A stretch of DNA of 10,625 nt from an uncultured Traorella sp. GTDB taxonomy: Bacteria > Bacillota_I > Bacilli_A > Erysipelotrichales > Erysipelotrichaceae. Below the pieces are notes generated by a model. It saw nothing but the letters and a program-made list of their open reading frames with translations. It made no database searches and was not told the origin of the DNA. The stretch lies in contig CAMEUL010000027.1 in the NCBI GenBank assembly GCA_945938205.1, forward strand, positions 1 through 10,625, in the 5' to 3' direction. The position numbers were made by a program, and so were the translations under genes. Below, piece by piece: positions 1 through 6,952 of this stretch (position 1 is its first letter; the number at the start of each line of letters is the position of its first letter).

Positions 1-22
1 GTGTGCTTGCACACCTTCTTTT
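1..22 (+). terminator. Possible hairpin or attenuator before the transporter ATPase gene (cut by window edge)
   Basis: Positions 1-6 and 9-14 are perfect inverted repeats (GTGTGC and GCACAC), followed by CTT and a T-rich run at 18-21. If the bases before position 1 were AAG, the stem would be nine pairs and look like an intrinsic terminator. In Mgl-type operons the binding-protein gene normally lies immediately upstream and is expressed more strongly than the ATPase and permease, so a leaky terminator here would make sense. Alternatively this is the tail of the upstream coding region; one frame stops at 22-24. Only the visible half can be judged. Confidence 0.35.
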
Positions 23-36
23 AGAAAGAGGTCACC

Positions 37-1596
37 ATGAGTGAATATGTTTTGGAAATGCGCGATATTTCAAAAAGCTTTCCGGGCGTGAAGGCATTGG
101 ATCATGTACACTTGAAAATCAGAAAAGGAAGTGTTCATGCCCTGATGGGAGAAAATGGTGCAGGAAAGTCTACCATCATGAAATGTCTTTTTGGAATTTA
201 TAAGAAGGATGAAGGAGAAATTCTGATTGATGATGAGAAAGTAAGGATCAAAGACAGTCAGGAAGCTCTCCAGCATGGCATTGCAATGGTTCATCAAGAA
301 CTGCAGTCCATTTTAGACCGCAGTATTGCGGAAAATATCTATTGTGGACGATATCCCCTTAAAACAATTGGGCCATTAAAATTTATCGATCATAAGACCA
401 TGCACCAGAATTGTGAACTACTGCTGGATGAAATCCAACTGAAACTGGATCCAAAAAGGCTGATGAAGGATCTTTCTATCTCTCAGCGACAGTCTGTGGA
501 AATTGCCAAGGCAATTTCCTATCAGGCGAAGATCATTATCATGGATGAGCCGACTTCTTCATTAAGCGAAAATGAAGTAGAAAGCCTGTTTAAAATGATC
601 CAGTCACTCAAAGAAAAAGGAACTTCAATTATATATATTTCTCACAAAATGGAAGAAATTTTACGAATATCGGATGAAGTTACGATCTTAAGAGATGGTA
701 CTTATGTAGGCAATTGGCCCTCAAGTGAACTTACAGAAGAAATCATTATTTCCAAAATGGTAGGAAGAGAACTAAAGCAGCGCTTCAATAAAACCCTACG
801 TGATCCGGAAGAAGTAGTCTTACAAGTAAATAATTTTACTTCTATGGATCCCAAGTCTTTTAAGAATATATCTTTTGAACTCAAAAAAAATGAAATCTTG
901 GGTATTGGAGGGTTGGTAGGAGCTCAACGCAGTGAACTTATGGAAAGTCTATTTGGCATCCGTCCAATCCAAAGCGGAGAAATCATTTACAAAAATGAAA
1001 AAATTAAGATTCGTACACCCAAGGATGCGATATCCAAAGGCATTGCTTTGCTGACAGAAGATCGACGTGCCACCGGTATCTTTGGAATGCTTTCCATTTC
1101 AGACAATGTTGGAATAGCTTCTTTGGATCAGTTTTTACATTTCAGACTGTTTCTGAATCAGAAAAAACTGGACAAAACGGTTCATGCAAGTATTGACAAA
1201 ATGAAGATCAAAACGGTTTCCACCAAGACACTGATCCAAAATCTCTCTGGAGGAAATCAGCAGAAAGTGATTCTCAGCCGATGGCTGGCAAATCAACCGG
1301 ATGTTTTGATCCTGGATGAACCCACACGTGGCATTGATGTCGGAGCTAAGTATGAAATCTACAGTATTATGAATGAACTTGTGGGTCAGGGGAAAGCCAT
1401 TATCATGATTTCAAGTGAAATGAGCGAACTGATGGGAATGAGTGATCGGATCATGGTCATGTGCGAAGGAAAAATCAGCGGTACGGTGAATGCGTCTGAA
1501 ACATGTCAGGAAGAAATCATGACCCTTGCCACAAGATTTATGGAAGGAGAGAATGAGGATGCAAAGAATGAAACTGAAAGACTTCATCAGCAATAA
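37..1596 (+). CDS. mglA: Mgl-type sugar ABC transporter, duplicated ATP-binding subunit
   Basis: This 519-residue protein is the energy-coupling subunit of a galactose/methylgalactoside-type (CUT2) ABC importer, acting on the inner face of the membrane with the permease encoded next. It has two tandem ATPase domains. The first has Walker A GENGAGKS at 38-45, a degenerate signature LSISQRQ at 146-152 and Walker B IIIMDEPTS at 166-174. The second has a degenerate Walker A (GLVGAQRSE, 292-300), a full signature LSGGNQQ at 403-409 and Walker B LILDEPTRG. One weak site per half is normal in this family. Length fits MglA/RbsA/XylG proteins. The start follows AGAGGT at 27-32 with good spacing. The 3' end overlaps the permease gene, implying translational coupling. 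Galactose specificity is inferred mainly from the permease; other simple sugars remain possible. The binding-protein gene is presumably just left of the window. Confidence 0.9.
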   Translation: MSEYVLEMRDISKSFPGVKALDHVHLKIRKGSVHALMGENGAGKSTIMKCLFGIYKKDEGEILIDDEKVRIKDSQEALQHGIAMVHQELQSILDRSIAENIYCGRYPLKTIGPLKFIDHKTMHQNCELLLDEIQLKLDPKRLMKDLSISQRQSVEIAKAISYQAKIIIMDEPTSSLSENEVESLFKMIQSLKEKGTSIIYISHKMEEILRISDEVTILRDGTYVGNWPSSELTEEIIISKMVGRELKQRFNKTLRDPEEVVLQVNNFTSMDPKSFKNISFELKKNEILGIGGLVGAQRSELMESLFGIRPIQSGEIIYKNEKIKIRTPKDAISKGIALLTEDRRATGIFGMLSISDNVGIASLDQFLHFRLFLNQKKLDKTVHASIDKMKIKTVSTKTLIQNLSGGNQQKVILSRWLANQPDVLILDEPTRGIDVGAKYEIYSIMNELVGQGKAIIMISSEMSELMGMSDRIMVMCEGKISGTVNASETCQEEIMTLATRFMEGENEDAKNETERLHQQ

Positions 1597-2554
1597 TGCG
1601 ATAATTCTTCTGCTGATGATTCTGGTGATGTATGTTGGAATGACAAGGGGAGGATTTTTCAGCGGACCAAACTTTAATAATATTGTGACAAATGTAATTC
1701 CTCGCTTTATCATCGCTTTGGGAGTCAGCGGATGTTTGATAGCGAAAGGAACAGATCTGTCTGCCGGAAGACTGGTAGGACTGGGCGGCGTGATTGCCTG
1801 CACCTTTCTTCAAAGAGCCGATTATGTGGATCGTTTCTTTGTGGATATGCCGCAGTTACCTCTGTGGGGAGTGCTTTTGATCGTCATTTTATTGACTGCC
1901 TTTTTTGGCTTGATCAATGGTCTGATCATTTCCTTATTCAAAGTACCGCCATTTCTGGCAACATTAGGGATGCAGACCATTGTTTACGGCATCAATCTGG
2001 TATATTCAGGAGCTGATCCGATTGGCGGATTGCGTCAGGATTATACAGGAATCGCCAGCAATGAACTGTTTTCGATCGGTACCATCAGTGTCAAATACCT
2101 GTTTATCATTGGCTTAGTTCTGGGAATCCTTTTTTGGATCCTCTACAACAAGACGCGTTATGGGAAATACATGTATGCGATTGGCGGCAACGAAAGTGCA
2201 GCTGAGGTCAGCGGTGTTCATGTAACACGATCAAAGATCAAAATCTACACTTTAGCCGGTGTCATGTATGGGATTGCCGGATTTTTGTTGGCTGCTAAAA
2301 GTGGAGGAGCTTCGGTCAATCTGGGTTTAGGTTATGAACTGGAGGCCATTGCCGCCTGTACGATTGGAGGCGTCTCCACGAGTGGCGGTGTCGGCAAAGT
2401 CAGTGGTATTCTTTTGGGAGTTTTGGTTTTTGAATTACTGAAAACAAGCATGCAGTTTCTTAAGATCAATACAAGCTATCAGTTTATTGTCCAGGGAATC
2501 GTGATCATTGTTGCGGTTGCACTAGATATTCGCAAATATGTCAAAAACAAATAA
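1559..2554 (+). CDS. mglC: Mgl-type sugar ABC transporter, permease subunit
   Basis: This 331-residue, strongly hydrophobic protein is the membrane channel of the CUT2 sugar importer. From memory, several blocks are close to E. coli MglC: RFIIALGVSG followed by GTDLSAGR (64-71), then LINGLII, TRYGKYMYAIGGNESAAEVSGV (the loop that docks the ATPase), IAACTIGGVSTSGGVG, and a C-terminal VALDIRKYVKNK. That makes galactose or methylgalactoside the best substrate guess. The ATG at 1559 is chosen because AAGGAG at 1544-1549 lies nine bases upstream; ATGs at 1553 and 1568 are alternatives. The gene overlaps the ATPase gene by 38 bases, a coupling arrangement that should balance the two subunits. A bidirectional terminator follows immediately. 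Confidence 0.9.
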   Translation: MQRMKLKDFISNNAIILLLMILVMYVGMTRGGFFSGPNFNNIVTNVIPRFIIALGVSGCLIAKGTDLSAGRLVGLGGVIACTFLQRADYVDRFFVDMPQLPLWGVLLIVILLTAFFGLINGLIISLFKVPPFLATLGMQTIVYGINLVYSGADPIGGLRQDYTGIASNELFSIGTISVKYLFIIGLVLGILFWILYNKTRYGKYMYAIGGNESAAEVSGVHVTRSKIKIYTLAGVMYGIAGFLLAAKSGGASVNLGLGYELEAIAACTIGGVSTSGGVGKVSGILLGVLVFELLKTSMQFLKINTSYQFIVQGIVIIVAVALDIRKYVKNK

Positions 2555-2577
2555 AAAGGGCTATAAAGCCCATTTTG
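2551..2577. terminator. Bidirectional intrinsic terminator between convergent genes
   Basis: The stem GGGCT (2558-2562) pairs with AGCCC (2567-2571) around the loop ATAA. On the + strand the stem is followed by ATTTT. On the - strand it is followed by a longer T run (complement of the A run at 2551-2557), so termination should be stronger for the leftward pseudouridine synthase gene. The stop codon of that gene (complement of 2561-2563) and its last codons are inside the stem-loop. Confidence 0.8.
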
Positions 2578-3148
2578 GTAAAGATTCATAATGTTGCTCT
2601 TTCCCATAAAACGGAAAAGTGATGGCACAGCTGTAAAGCATGGGAGCTGTTTCTTTATCTCTGGCTCCATACTTGTGATCGCCGACAAGAGGAAAACCTC
2701 GGCTTGCAAACTGAACTCGGATCTGATGAGAACGTCCGGTATGCAAAGTGATGCGAACCAGCGATGTGTCAGAAGAATGAATAAGCCTGTACGCGAGAGG
2801 TGCTTTTTTGAGGCCTGTGCGGATTTGTTTCACAATAAACCTTTTATTCGCTTTCATAGCTTTATAAAGAAGATCTTCCCAGTCTCCATAAGGTTCTACA
2901 CATCCATGGACACAAGCCACATATTCCTTGACCATTTTTCCTTCTTGAATGACTTGAGATAAAAGAGCCGCAGCTTTCTTATTTCGGGCATAAACCATGA
3001 CACCACCTACATTTTGATCCAGACGATGTACAGGATAAAACTCACCTGTAAGACACTCTTTCAGTGCCAAGATCATCCCACTCTCAGAATCAAGGCCTAT
3101 CGGTTTGACACATATTACATAATCAGAATTGTAATCAATTATTTCCAT
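2561..3148 (-). CDS. RluA-family RNA pseudouridine synthase, short form
   Basis: This 195-residue cytoplasmic enzyme should isomerise specific uridines in rRNA or tRNA to pseudouridine. The catalytic loop HRLDQNVGG is at 41-49, with Asp44 the expected nucleophile; the usual HRLDxxTSG ending is altered to VGG. Other family blocks are VKPIGL near residue 14, TGRSHQIR at 137-144 and GDHKYG at 156-161. There is no N-terminal S4 RNA-binding domain, so this is the short single-domain type and its target base cannot be told. The start at 3148 is chosen because GGAG (complement of 3155-3158) lies six bases upstream; an in-frame ATG nine codons earlier has no such site. It is convergent with the sugar transporter and divergent from the PTS operon, and appears to be monocistronic. 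Confidence 0.88.
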   Translation of the reverse strand: MEIIDYNSDYVICVKPIGLDSESGMILALKECLTGEFYPVHRLDQNVGGVMVYARNKKAAALLSQVIQEGKMVKEYVACVHGCVEPYGDWEDLLYKAMKANKRFIVKQIRTGLKKAPLAYRLIHSSDTSLVRITLHTGRSHQIRVQFASRGFPLVGDHKYGARDKETAPMLYSCAITFPFYGKEQHYESLPKWAL

Positions 3149-3198
3149 AAAAATCTCCGTAAAATATCTTACCATGAATCTTTATCAATTGCACATAT

Positions 3199-3228
3199 TT
3201 TATAAATCAAAAAAATGAAAGCTGGAAA
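3199..3228 (-). promoter_or_regulatory. Candidate promoter for the pseudouridine synthase gene
   Basis: On the - strand, TTTCCA (complement of 3223-3228) and TATAAA (complement of 3199-3204) are separated by 18 bases. They match the sigma-A consensus at four and five positions. The predicted start would give a leader of about 45 bases to the ATG at 3148. It is the best candidate on this strand but the region is AT-rich, so a chance match is possible. Confidence 0.35.
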
Positions 3229-3263
3229 GTGATAAAAACACTTGTGAAAATATAAACAAAACA

Positions 3264-3293
3264 TTGAAAGTACTTTCTAAAAATGGATAAAAT
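3264..3293 (+). promoter_or_regulatory. Candidate upstream secondary promoter of the PTS operon
   Basis: TTGAAA at 3264-3269 and TAAAAT at 3288-3293 are 18 bases apart. The -35 element overlaps the upstream operator copy (3265-3281), so binding there would block it. It is much weaker than the promoter at 3347-3374 and may not be used. Confidence 0.3.
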
Positions 3294-3333
3294 AAGGACT
3301 TCTTTATTTTAAAAAGTGAAAGCGTTTTCTAAA
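3265..3333 (+). promoter_or_regulatory. Pair of near-identical operator-like sites 52 bp apart
   Basis: The 17-base segments at 3265-3281 (TGAAAGTACTTTCTAAA) and 3317-3333 (TGAAAGCGTTTTCTAAA) match at 14 positions and differ only in the three central bases. The first contains a perfect 12-base palindrome, GAAAGTACTTTC (3266-3277). The second is a cre box. The 52-base offset is close to five helical turns, placing both on the same DNA face. Another AAAGCTTTC segment follows at 3331-3339. This suggests cooperative or looped binding by one regulator, or two regulators with related sites such as CcpA and the operon's RpiR protein. Confidence 0.55.
3317..3330 (+). promoter_or_regulatory. cre box (CcpA binding site) upstream of the PTS operon
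   Basis: TGAAAGCGTTTTCT matches the Gram-positive catabolite-response element TGNAANCGNTNNCA at every fixed position except the last. It ends 16 bases before the -35 hexamer at 3347. Sites just upstream of -35 can either repress or activate, so the sign of control is not certain; catabolite control of a sugar PTS operon is expected. Confidence 0.75.
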
Positions 3334-3346
3334 GCTTTCAGGATTA

Positions 3347-3374
3347 TTGACATCTATTTATCATTTTTTATAAT
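3347..3374 (+). promoter_or_regulatory. Strong sigma-A promoter of the PTS/nanE operon
   Basis: A perfect TTGACA (3347-3352) and a perfect TATAAT (3369-3374) are separated by 16 bases, with AT-rich DNA around them. Transcription should begin near 3381, giving a leader of about 35 bases before the EIIA start codon. A promoter this close to consensus normally needs tight repression, which fits the operator-like sites on both sides. Confidence 0.85.
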
Positions 3375-3381
3375 TTGCTTG

Positions 3382-3391
3382 TAACGCGTTA
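3382..3391 (+). promoter_or_regulatory. Palindrome at the predicted transcription start; probable repressor operator
   Basis: TAACGCGTTA is a perfect ten-base palindrome beginning eight bases after the -10 box, so it covers about +1 to +10. A repressor bound here would block initiation. It lacks the correct phase for a cre box (GC rather than CG in the core), so a separate regulator is likely, most plausibly the RpiR protein encoded at 6125. That pairing is inference. Confidence 0.55.
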
Positions 3392-3415
3392 TACATTTAT
3401 AAAACGGAGGAAGCG

Positions 3416-3889
3416 ATGAACTTTTTCAAAAGAAAAAAAGAAAAGCATCTGATGGCTTTCACAAGTGGAAAAATTCTTCCACTGAAGGAAGTACACGATG
3501 AAATGTTCTCCAATGCATTGGTAGGAGAAGGAATTGCCATTGAGTCCAATGACGGTAAGATCTACAGCCCAGTGGATGGAGAAATCACGATGATCTTTCC
3601 AACCAAACATGCTTTAGGAATCAAATCCGTCCATGGAGAAGAAATCCTGTTGCATATTGGTATTGATACAGTGAACCTGAAAGGAGAAGGCTTCACTTCA
3701 TATGTTGAAAATGGACAGAAGGTTTCTTCGGGTGATTTGCTTTTAGAAGCAGATTTACAATTAATAAAAGAAAAAGGATTCTTTACGGAAGCCATCTTGT
3801 GTATCACAGATCCAAAAGATCTCCCATTAACCTTTACTTCTAAAACAGAGGTAAAGGCCAAGGAAGATGAAATCATCACGATTGGCTAA
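3416..3889 (+). CDS. PTS glucose-family EIIA component
   Basis: This 157-residue soluble protein passes phosphate from HPr to the EIIB domain of the transporter encoded at 4591. The single-domain Crr/PtsG-type EIIA fold is evident: the phosphorylated histidine is His80 in LLHIGIDT, and the second active-site histidine is His65 in TKHA. The glycine-rich strands PVDGEI and the block VNLKGEGF are also typical. A basic N-terminus (KRKKEK) precedes the domain. GGAGG at 3406-3410 sits five bases before the ATG. It is the first gene of the operon and supplies the EIIA function that the EIIBC protein lacks; nanE starts 14 bases downstream. Confidence 0.92.
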   Translation: MNFFKRKKEKHLMAFTSGKILPLKEVHDEMFSNALVGEGIAIESNDGKIYSPVDGEITMIFPTKHALGIKSVHGEEILLHIGIDTVNLKGEGFTSYVENGQKVSSGDLLLEADLQLIKEKGFFTEAILCITDPKDLPLTFTSKTEVKAKEDEIITIG

Positions 3890-3903
3890 AAGAAGGGAAA
3901 CGT

Positions 3904-4584
3904 ATGAATTTAGAATGTTTAAAAGGAAAACTCATTGTTTCATGTCAGGCTTTACCGGATGAACCTCTTCATTCTGCTTATATTATGGGTAGAATGGCTA
4001 TTGCAGCCAAAGAAGGTGGAGCATCAGGCCTACGTGCACAATCCGTTGAACAGATCAATGAGATCATGCAGGTCTGCGATTTACCATTGATTGGAATCAT
4101 CAAGAGAAACTATGAAGATAGTGAGGTCTTTATTACTCCAACCGTCAAAGAAGTGGAAGAACTGGCTACCACAAAATGCCAGATCATTGCTTTGGATGCG
4201 ACAAAAAGAATGAGACCTCATGATGAAAAACTAGAAGATCTTGTGAAACTGGTTCATGAAAAAGGAAGACTGGCCATGGCCGACTGTTCAACCTATGAAG
4301 AATGTGTTCATGCTCAGGAAATCGGATTTGATATTGTATCTACCACATTATGTGGATATACCTCTTATTCAGAGAAGGTAGATGGACCAAATTTCGAATT
4401 GCTGAAGAAATGTGTGGATACACTTCATGTTCCTGTTATTGCTGAGGGGAAAATCAATACACCTGAGGACTTAAAGAAAGTTTATGAATACTGCGGTGTA
4501 TACAGTGCAGTTGTGGGATCAGCAATTACTCGACCACAGCTCATTACAAAACGTTTCGCAGACGTTTTAAAGAAAGAGGGGTAA
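3904..4584 (+). CDS. nanE: N-acetylmannosamine-6-phosphate 2-epimerase
   Basis: This 226-residue TIM-barrel enzyme interconverts ManNAc-6-P and GlcNAc-6-P in the cytoplasm. The catalytic lysine is expected in GIIKR (Lys67) and the catalytic glutamate in AEGKI (Glu181), equivalent to the Lys and Glu described for the Clostridium perfringens enzyme. Supporting family features are SCQALPDEPLHS near the N-terminus, GLRAQS at 42-47, DATKR and the C-terminal VVGSAITRPQ phosphate-binding segment. Length is normal. It lies between EIIA and EIIBC with gaps of 14 and 6 bases, so its substrate is probably delivered by this PTS. No sialate lyase (nanA) or ManNAc kinase (nanK) is nearby, so the classic sialic acid route is not encoded here as a unit. 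Confidence 0.93.
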   Translation: MNLECLKGKLIVSCQALPDEPLHSAYIMGRMAIAAKEGGASGLRAQSVEQINEIMQVCDLPLIGIIKRNYEDSEVFITPTVKEVEELATTKCQIIALDATKRMRPHDEKLEDLVKLVHEKGRLAMADCSTYEECVHAQEIGFDIVSTTLCGYTSYSEKVDGPNFELLKKCVDTLHVPVIAEGKINTPEDLKKVYEYCGVYSAVVGSAITRPQLITKRFADVLKKEG

Positions 4585-4590
4585 AACTTA

Positions 4591-6090
4591 ATGTTTAAAT
4601 ATTTACAGAAAATTGGTAAAGCATTTATGCTTCCAATTGCCATCTTGCCTGCAGCAGGGTTATTGCTGGGTATTGGTGGTGCTTTCTCAAGTGCTGCTAC
4701 CATTGCAGCCTATCCATTCTTAGATGTTCCTGCTTTACAGGCCATCTTTAAGATCATGAATGCTGCCGGAAGCGTTATTTTCGGTAACTTGTCATTGCTG
4801 TTATGTATCGGTATCTGCGTTGGTTTAGCTAAAAAAGACAAAGGTACTGCTGCTCTGGCTGGTGTTGTTGGCTACCTGGTAATGGTTGGTTCTATCAATG
4901 CTATGCTTTCTATTTTCGCTCCTGAAGGAAATTCTATTGATACAGGAGTTGTTTGTGCGCTTCTTATGGGTATCGTAGCAGTTACACTGCACAACAAATA
5001 TCATAACATTCAATTGCCACAGGTATTAGGATTCTTCGGTGGATCACGTTTCGTTCCAATTGTTACTTCAGTAGCTGCCATCTTTGTAGGTGCTGCATTC
5101 TATGTAGTATGGCCACCACTTCAGAACCTGTTGGTAGTTGCCGGTGAAGCTATTTCTCAGGCAGGTATTATTGGTACATTCTTCTATGGATTCTTAATGC
5201 GTTTATGTGGAGCTGTTGGTCTGCATCACATGATCTATCCAATGTTCTGGTATACAGAATTAGGTGGAGTTGAAATGGTCAATGGTGTACAGGTTGTCGG
5301 AGCTCAGAACATCTTCTTTGCTCAGTTGGCAGATCCTAACCATGTAGGTCTTTATACTGAAGGAACTCGTTTCTTCGCCGGACGTTTCTCAACCATGATG
5401 TTTGGTTTACCAGCTGCTTCATTAGCAATGTATCACTGTGTAAAACCTGAAAACAAAGGTAAATACATGGGATACTTCTTGGGTGTTGCCTTAACTTCAT
5501 TCATTACAGGTATTACTGAACCAATCGAATTCATGTTCCTGTTCGTTTGTCCACCACTTTATGTGGCACATGCTTTCTTGGATGGGGTTTCCTTCCTGAT
5601 TGCTGACTTCTTGAACATCTCTATCGGTAATACTTTCTCTGGTGGTGTGATCGACTTTACACTGTTCGGTATCTTACAGGGTAATGCGAAGACAAACTGG
5701 CTGCTTCAGATTCCATTTGGATGCATCTGGGCTGTTCTCTACTATGCACTGTTCAGATTTACAATTACTAAATTCAATATCATGACTCCAGGTCGTGGTG
5801 ATGAAGATGGTGATACTGAACTCAAAGTTGAAACAAAAGATTCTATCAAAGATGAAGCTGTACGTGTACTGGCTGCATTAGGTGGAAGAGAAAACATTGA
5901 AGATGTGGATGCTTGTATCACTCGTCTGCGTGTCAGCGTAAAAGACAATACAAAAGTGGATCGTGAAGAACTGAAGAAGATTGGCGCAACAGCTGTCTTG
6001 GATGTTAAGGGTGGTATTCAGGCAATTTACGGTGCTAAAGCTGTACTTTACAAGAATGCTATCAACGATATTCTTGGTATTGATGATTAA
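4591..6090 (+). CDS. PTS EIIBC transporter, glucose/GlcNAc superfamily; predicted amino-sugar specificity
   Basis: This 499-residue membrane protein imports a sugar and phosphorylates it. The EIIC domain occupies about 1-395, with many membrane segments and the family motifs GLHH (210-213) and GITEPIEF (307-314), whose glutamate contacts the sugar. An acidic linker (about 400-415) leads to the EIIB domain, where Cys442 in DVDACITRLRV is the phosphorylated residue. There is no fused EIIA; the separate protein at 3416 fills that role. GAGGGG at 4576-4581 precedes the ATG. Position beside nanE points to N-acetylmannosamine, with GlcNAc or another amino sugar as alternatives. GGT, GCT and TTC codons appear unusually frequent compared with neighbouring genes, suggesting high expression. 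Confidence 0.9.
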   Translation: MFKYLQKIGKAFMLPIAILPAAGLLLGIGGAFSSAATIAAYPFLDVPALQAIFKIMNAAGSVIFGNLSLLLCIGICVGLAKKDKGTAALAGVVGYLVMVGSINAMLSIFAPEGNSIDTGVVCALLMGIVAVTLHNKYHNIQLPQVLGFFGGSRFVPIVTSVAAIFVGAAFYVVWPPLQNLLVVAGEAISQAGIIGTFFYGFLMRLCGAVGLHHMIYPMFWYTELGGVEMVNGVQVVGAQNIFFAQLADPNHVGLYTEGTRFFAGRFSTMMFGLPAASLAMYHCVKPENKGKYMGYFLGVALTSFITGITEPIEFMFLFVCPPLYVAHAFLDGVSFLIADFLNISIGNTFSGGVIDFTLFGILQGNAKTNWLLQIPFGCIWAVLYYALFRFTITKFNIMTPGRGDEDGDTELKVETKDSIKDEAVRVLAALGGRENIEDVDACITRLRVSVKDNTKVDREELKKIGATAVLDVKGGIQAIYGAKAVLYKNAINDILGIDD

Positions 6091-6095
6091 TTCAG

Positions 6096-6104
6096 TGATA
6101 TAAT
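6096..6104 (+). promoter_or_regulatory. Possible internal extended -10 promoter before the RpiR gene
   Basis: TGATATAAT is a perfect extended -10 element (TGnTATAAT) in the 34-base gap after the EIIBC gene. A poor -35 candidate, TTGGTA (6074-6079), is 19 bases away. Initiation near 6111 would put the ribosome binding site at the very 5' end of the transcript. It could give basal regulator expression when the main promoter is repressed. Confidence 0.35.
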
Positions 6105-6124
6105 GATTTAAAGAGGTGATTATG

Positions 6125-6952
6125 ATGTTCAAGCAATCAGTTCTGCCACTCATAATTGATAATTATGACAATTTCACAGCGGTTGAAAAAACGATTGCAG
6201 ATTACTTTATTTCCAATCGGCACAAAGAAGATTTTTCAAGCAAAGCCATGAAAGAAAGACTGTTTGTTTCTGAAGCATCATTATCCCGTTTTGCCCAAAA
6301 ATGTGGTTTTAAAGGATACAGAGAATTCGTCTTTCGCTATGAGGAAGGTTTCCTAGAAAGGACGAAACCTGTATCCTTTGGTTTTCAAGAAGTAGTCAAT
6401 GCCTATCATGAATTATTAAGACAAGCAGTGAATACCATTGATGAACAGCAGATCCAACGTTTCTGTGAATTGATCAACAATGCAAAACATGTGCTGGTCA
6501 TTGGAATTGTCAGCAGCGGGCTGGCAGCCAAAGAAATGAAAAGCCGTTTCATGCGATTGGGTGTTTTAATGGAAGCACTGGATCAATCCGATGAAATGAA
6601 AATGCAGTCAGTATTGATGGATAAAAATTCTTTGCTGATTGGTATTTCATTAAGTGGGAAAAAACAGGAAGTGCTGTTTTCACTCAAAAATGCTTCGAAA
6701 AATGGTGCCAAAACAGTCATCATTACCGCAAATACTGAAGATGACTTCAGTTACTGTGATGAAAAGATCACCGTCTCTTCTTTTCGTGGATTAGATGCCG
6801 GAAATATTATTTCACCACAGTTTCCCGTCTTAGTGATTCTTGATATTTGTTATTATTACTTCTACCACAATTTCTCAAAACAGGAGAAACGAGGAGAACT
6901 GCATCAAAAAACAGTTGAAATATTGAATGAAGGTTTAGGAGAAAAAGAATGA
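6125..6952 (+). CDS. RpiR/MurR-family transcriptional regulator
   Basis: This 275-residue protein is a DNA-binding regulator with an N-terminal helix-turn-helix of the RpiR type (about 1-75, recognition region LFVSEASLSRFAQKCGFKGYREF at 46-68) and a C-terminal SIS sugar-phosphate-binding domain (about 120-250, with HVLVIGIVSSGLAAKE and LLIGISLSGKK). Such proteins sense sugar phosphates. Here ManNAc-6-P or GlcNAc-6-P is the likely effector, as for known NanR/MurR-type regulators. The binding site AAGAGGTGAT at 6111-6120 favours the ATG at 6125; ATG at 6122 and GTG at 6116 are in frame. It is fourth in the PTS operon and overlaps the next gene by four bases. Candidate targets are the operators at 3265-3391. 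Confidence 0.88.
   Translation: MFKQSVLPLIIDNYDNFTAVEKTIADYFISNRHKEDFSSKAMKERLFVSEASLSRFAQKCGFKGYREFVFRYEEGFLERTKPVSFGFQEVVNAYHELLRQAVNTIDEQQIQRFCELINNAKHVLVIGIVSSGLAAKEMKSRFMRLGVLMEALDQSDEMKMQSVLMDKNSLLIGISLSGKKQEVLFSLKNASKNGAKTVIITANTEDDFSYCDEKITVSSFRGLDAGNIISPQFPVLVILDICYYYFYHNFSKQEKRGELHQKTVEILNEGLGEKE

Noticed and set aside
1526..1558. Longer permease starting at TTG 1526
   Set aside because: No ribosome binding site precedes it, whereas AAGGAG is well placed for the ATG at 1559, and the extra residues do not resemble an MglC N-terminus.
3382..3397. A second cre box in TGTAACGCGTTATACA
   Set aside because: The core reads AACGCG, so the CG pair is out of register with the cre consensus. 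The TAACGCGTTA palindrome is better treated as a separate operator.
3375..3415. Riboswitch or RNA antiterminator target in the PTS operon leader
   Set aside because: The leader from the predicted start is only about 35 bases, too short for a riboswitch, and contains no terminator hairpin.
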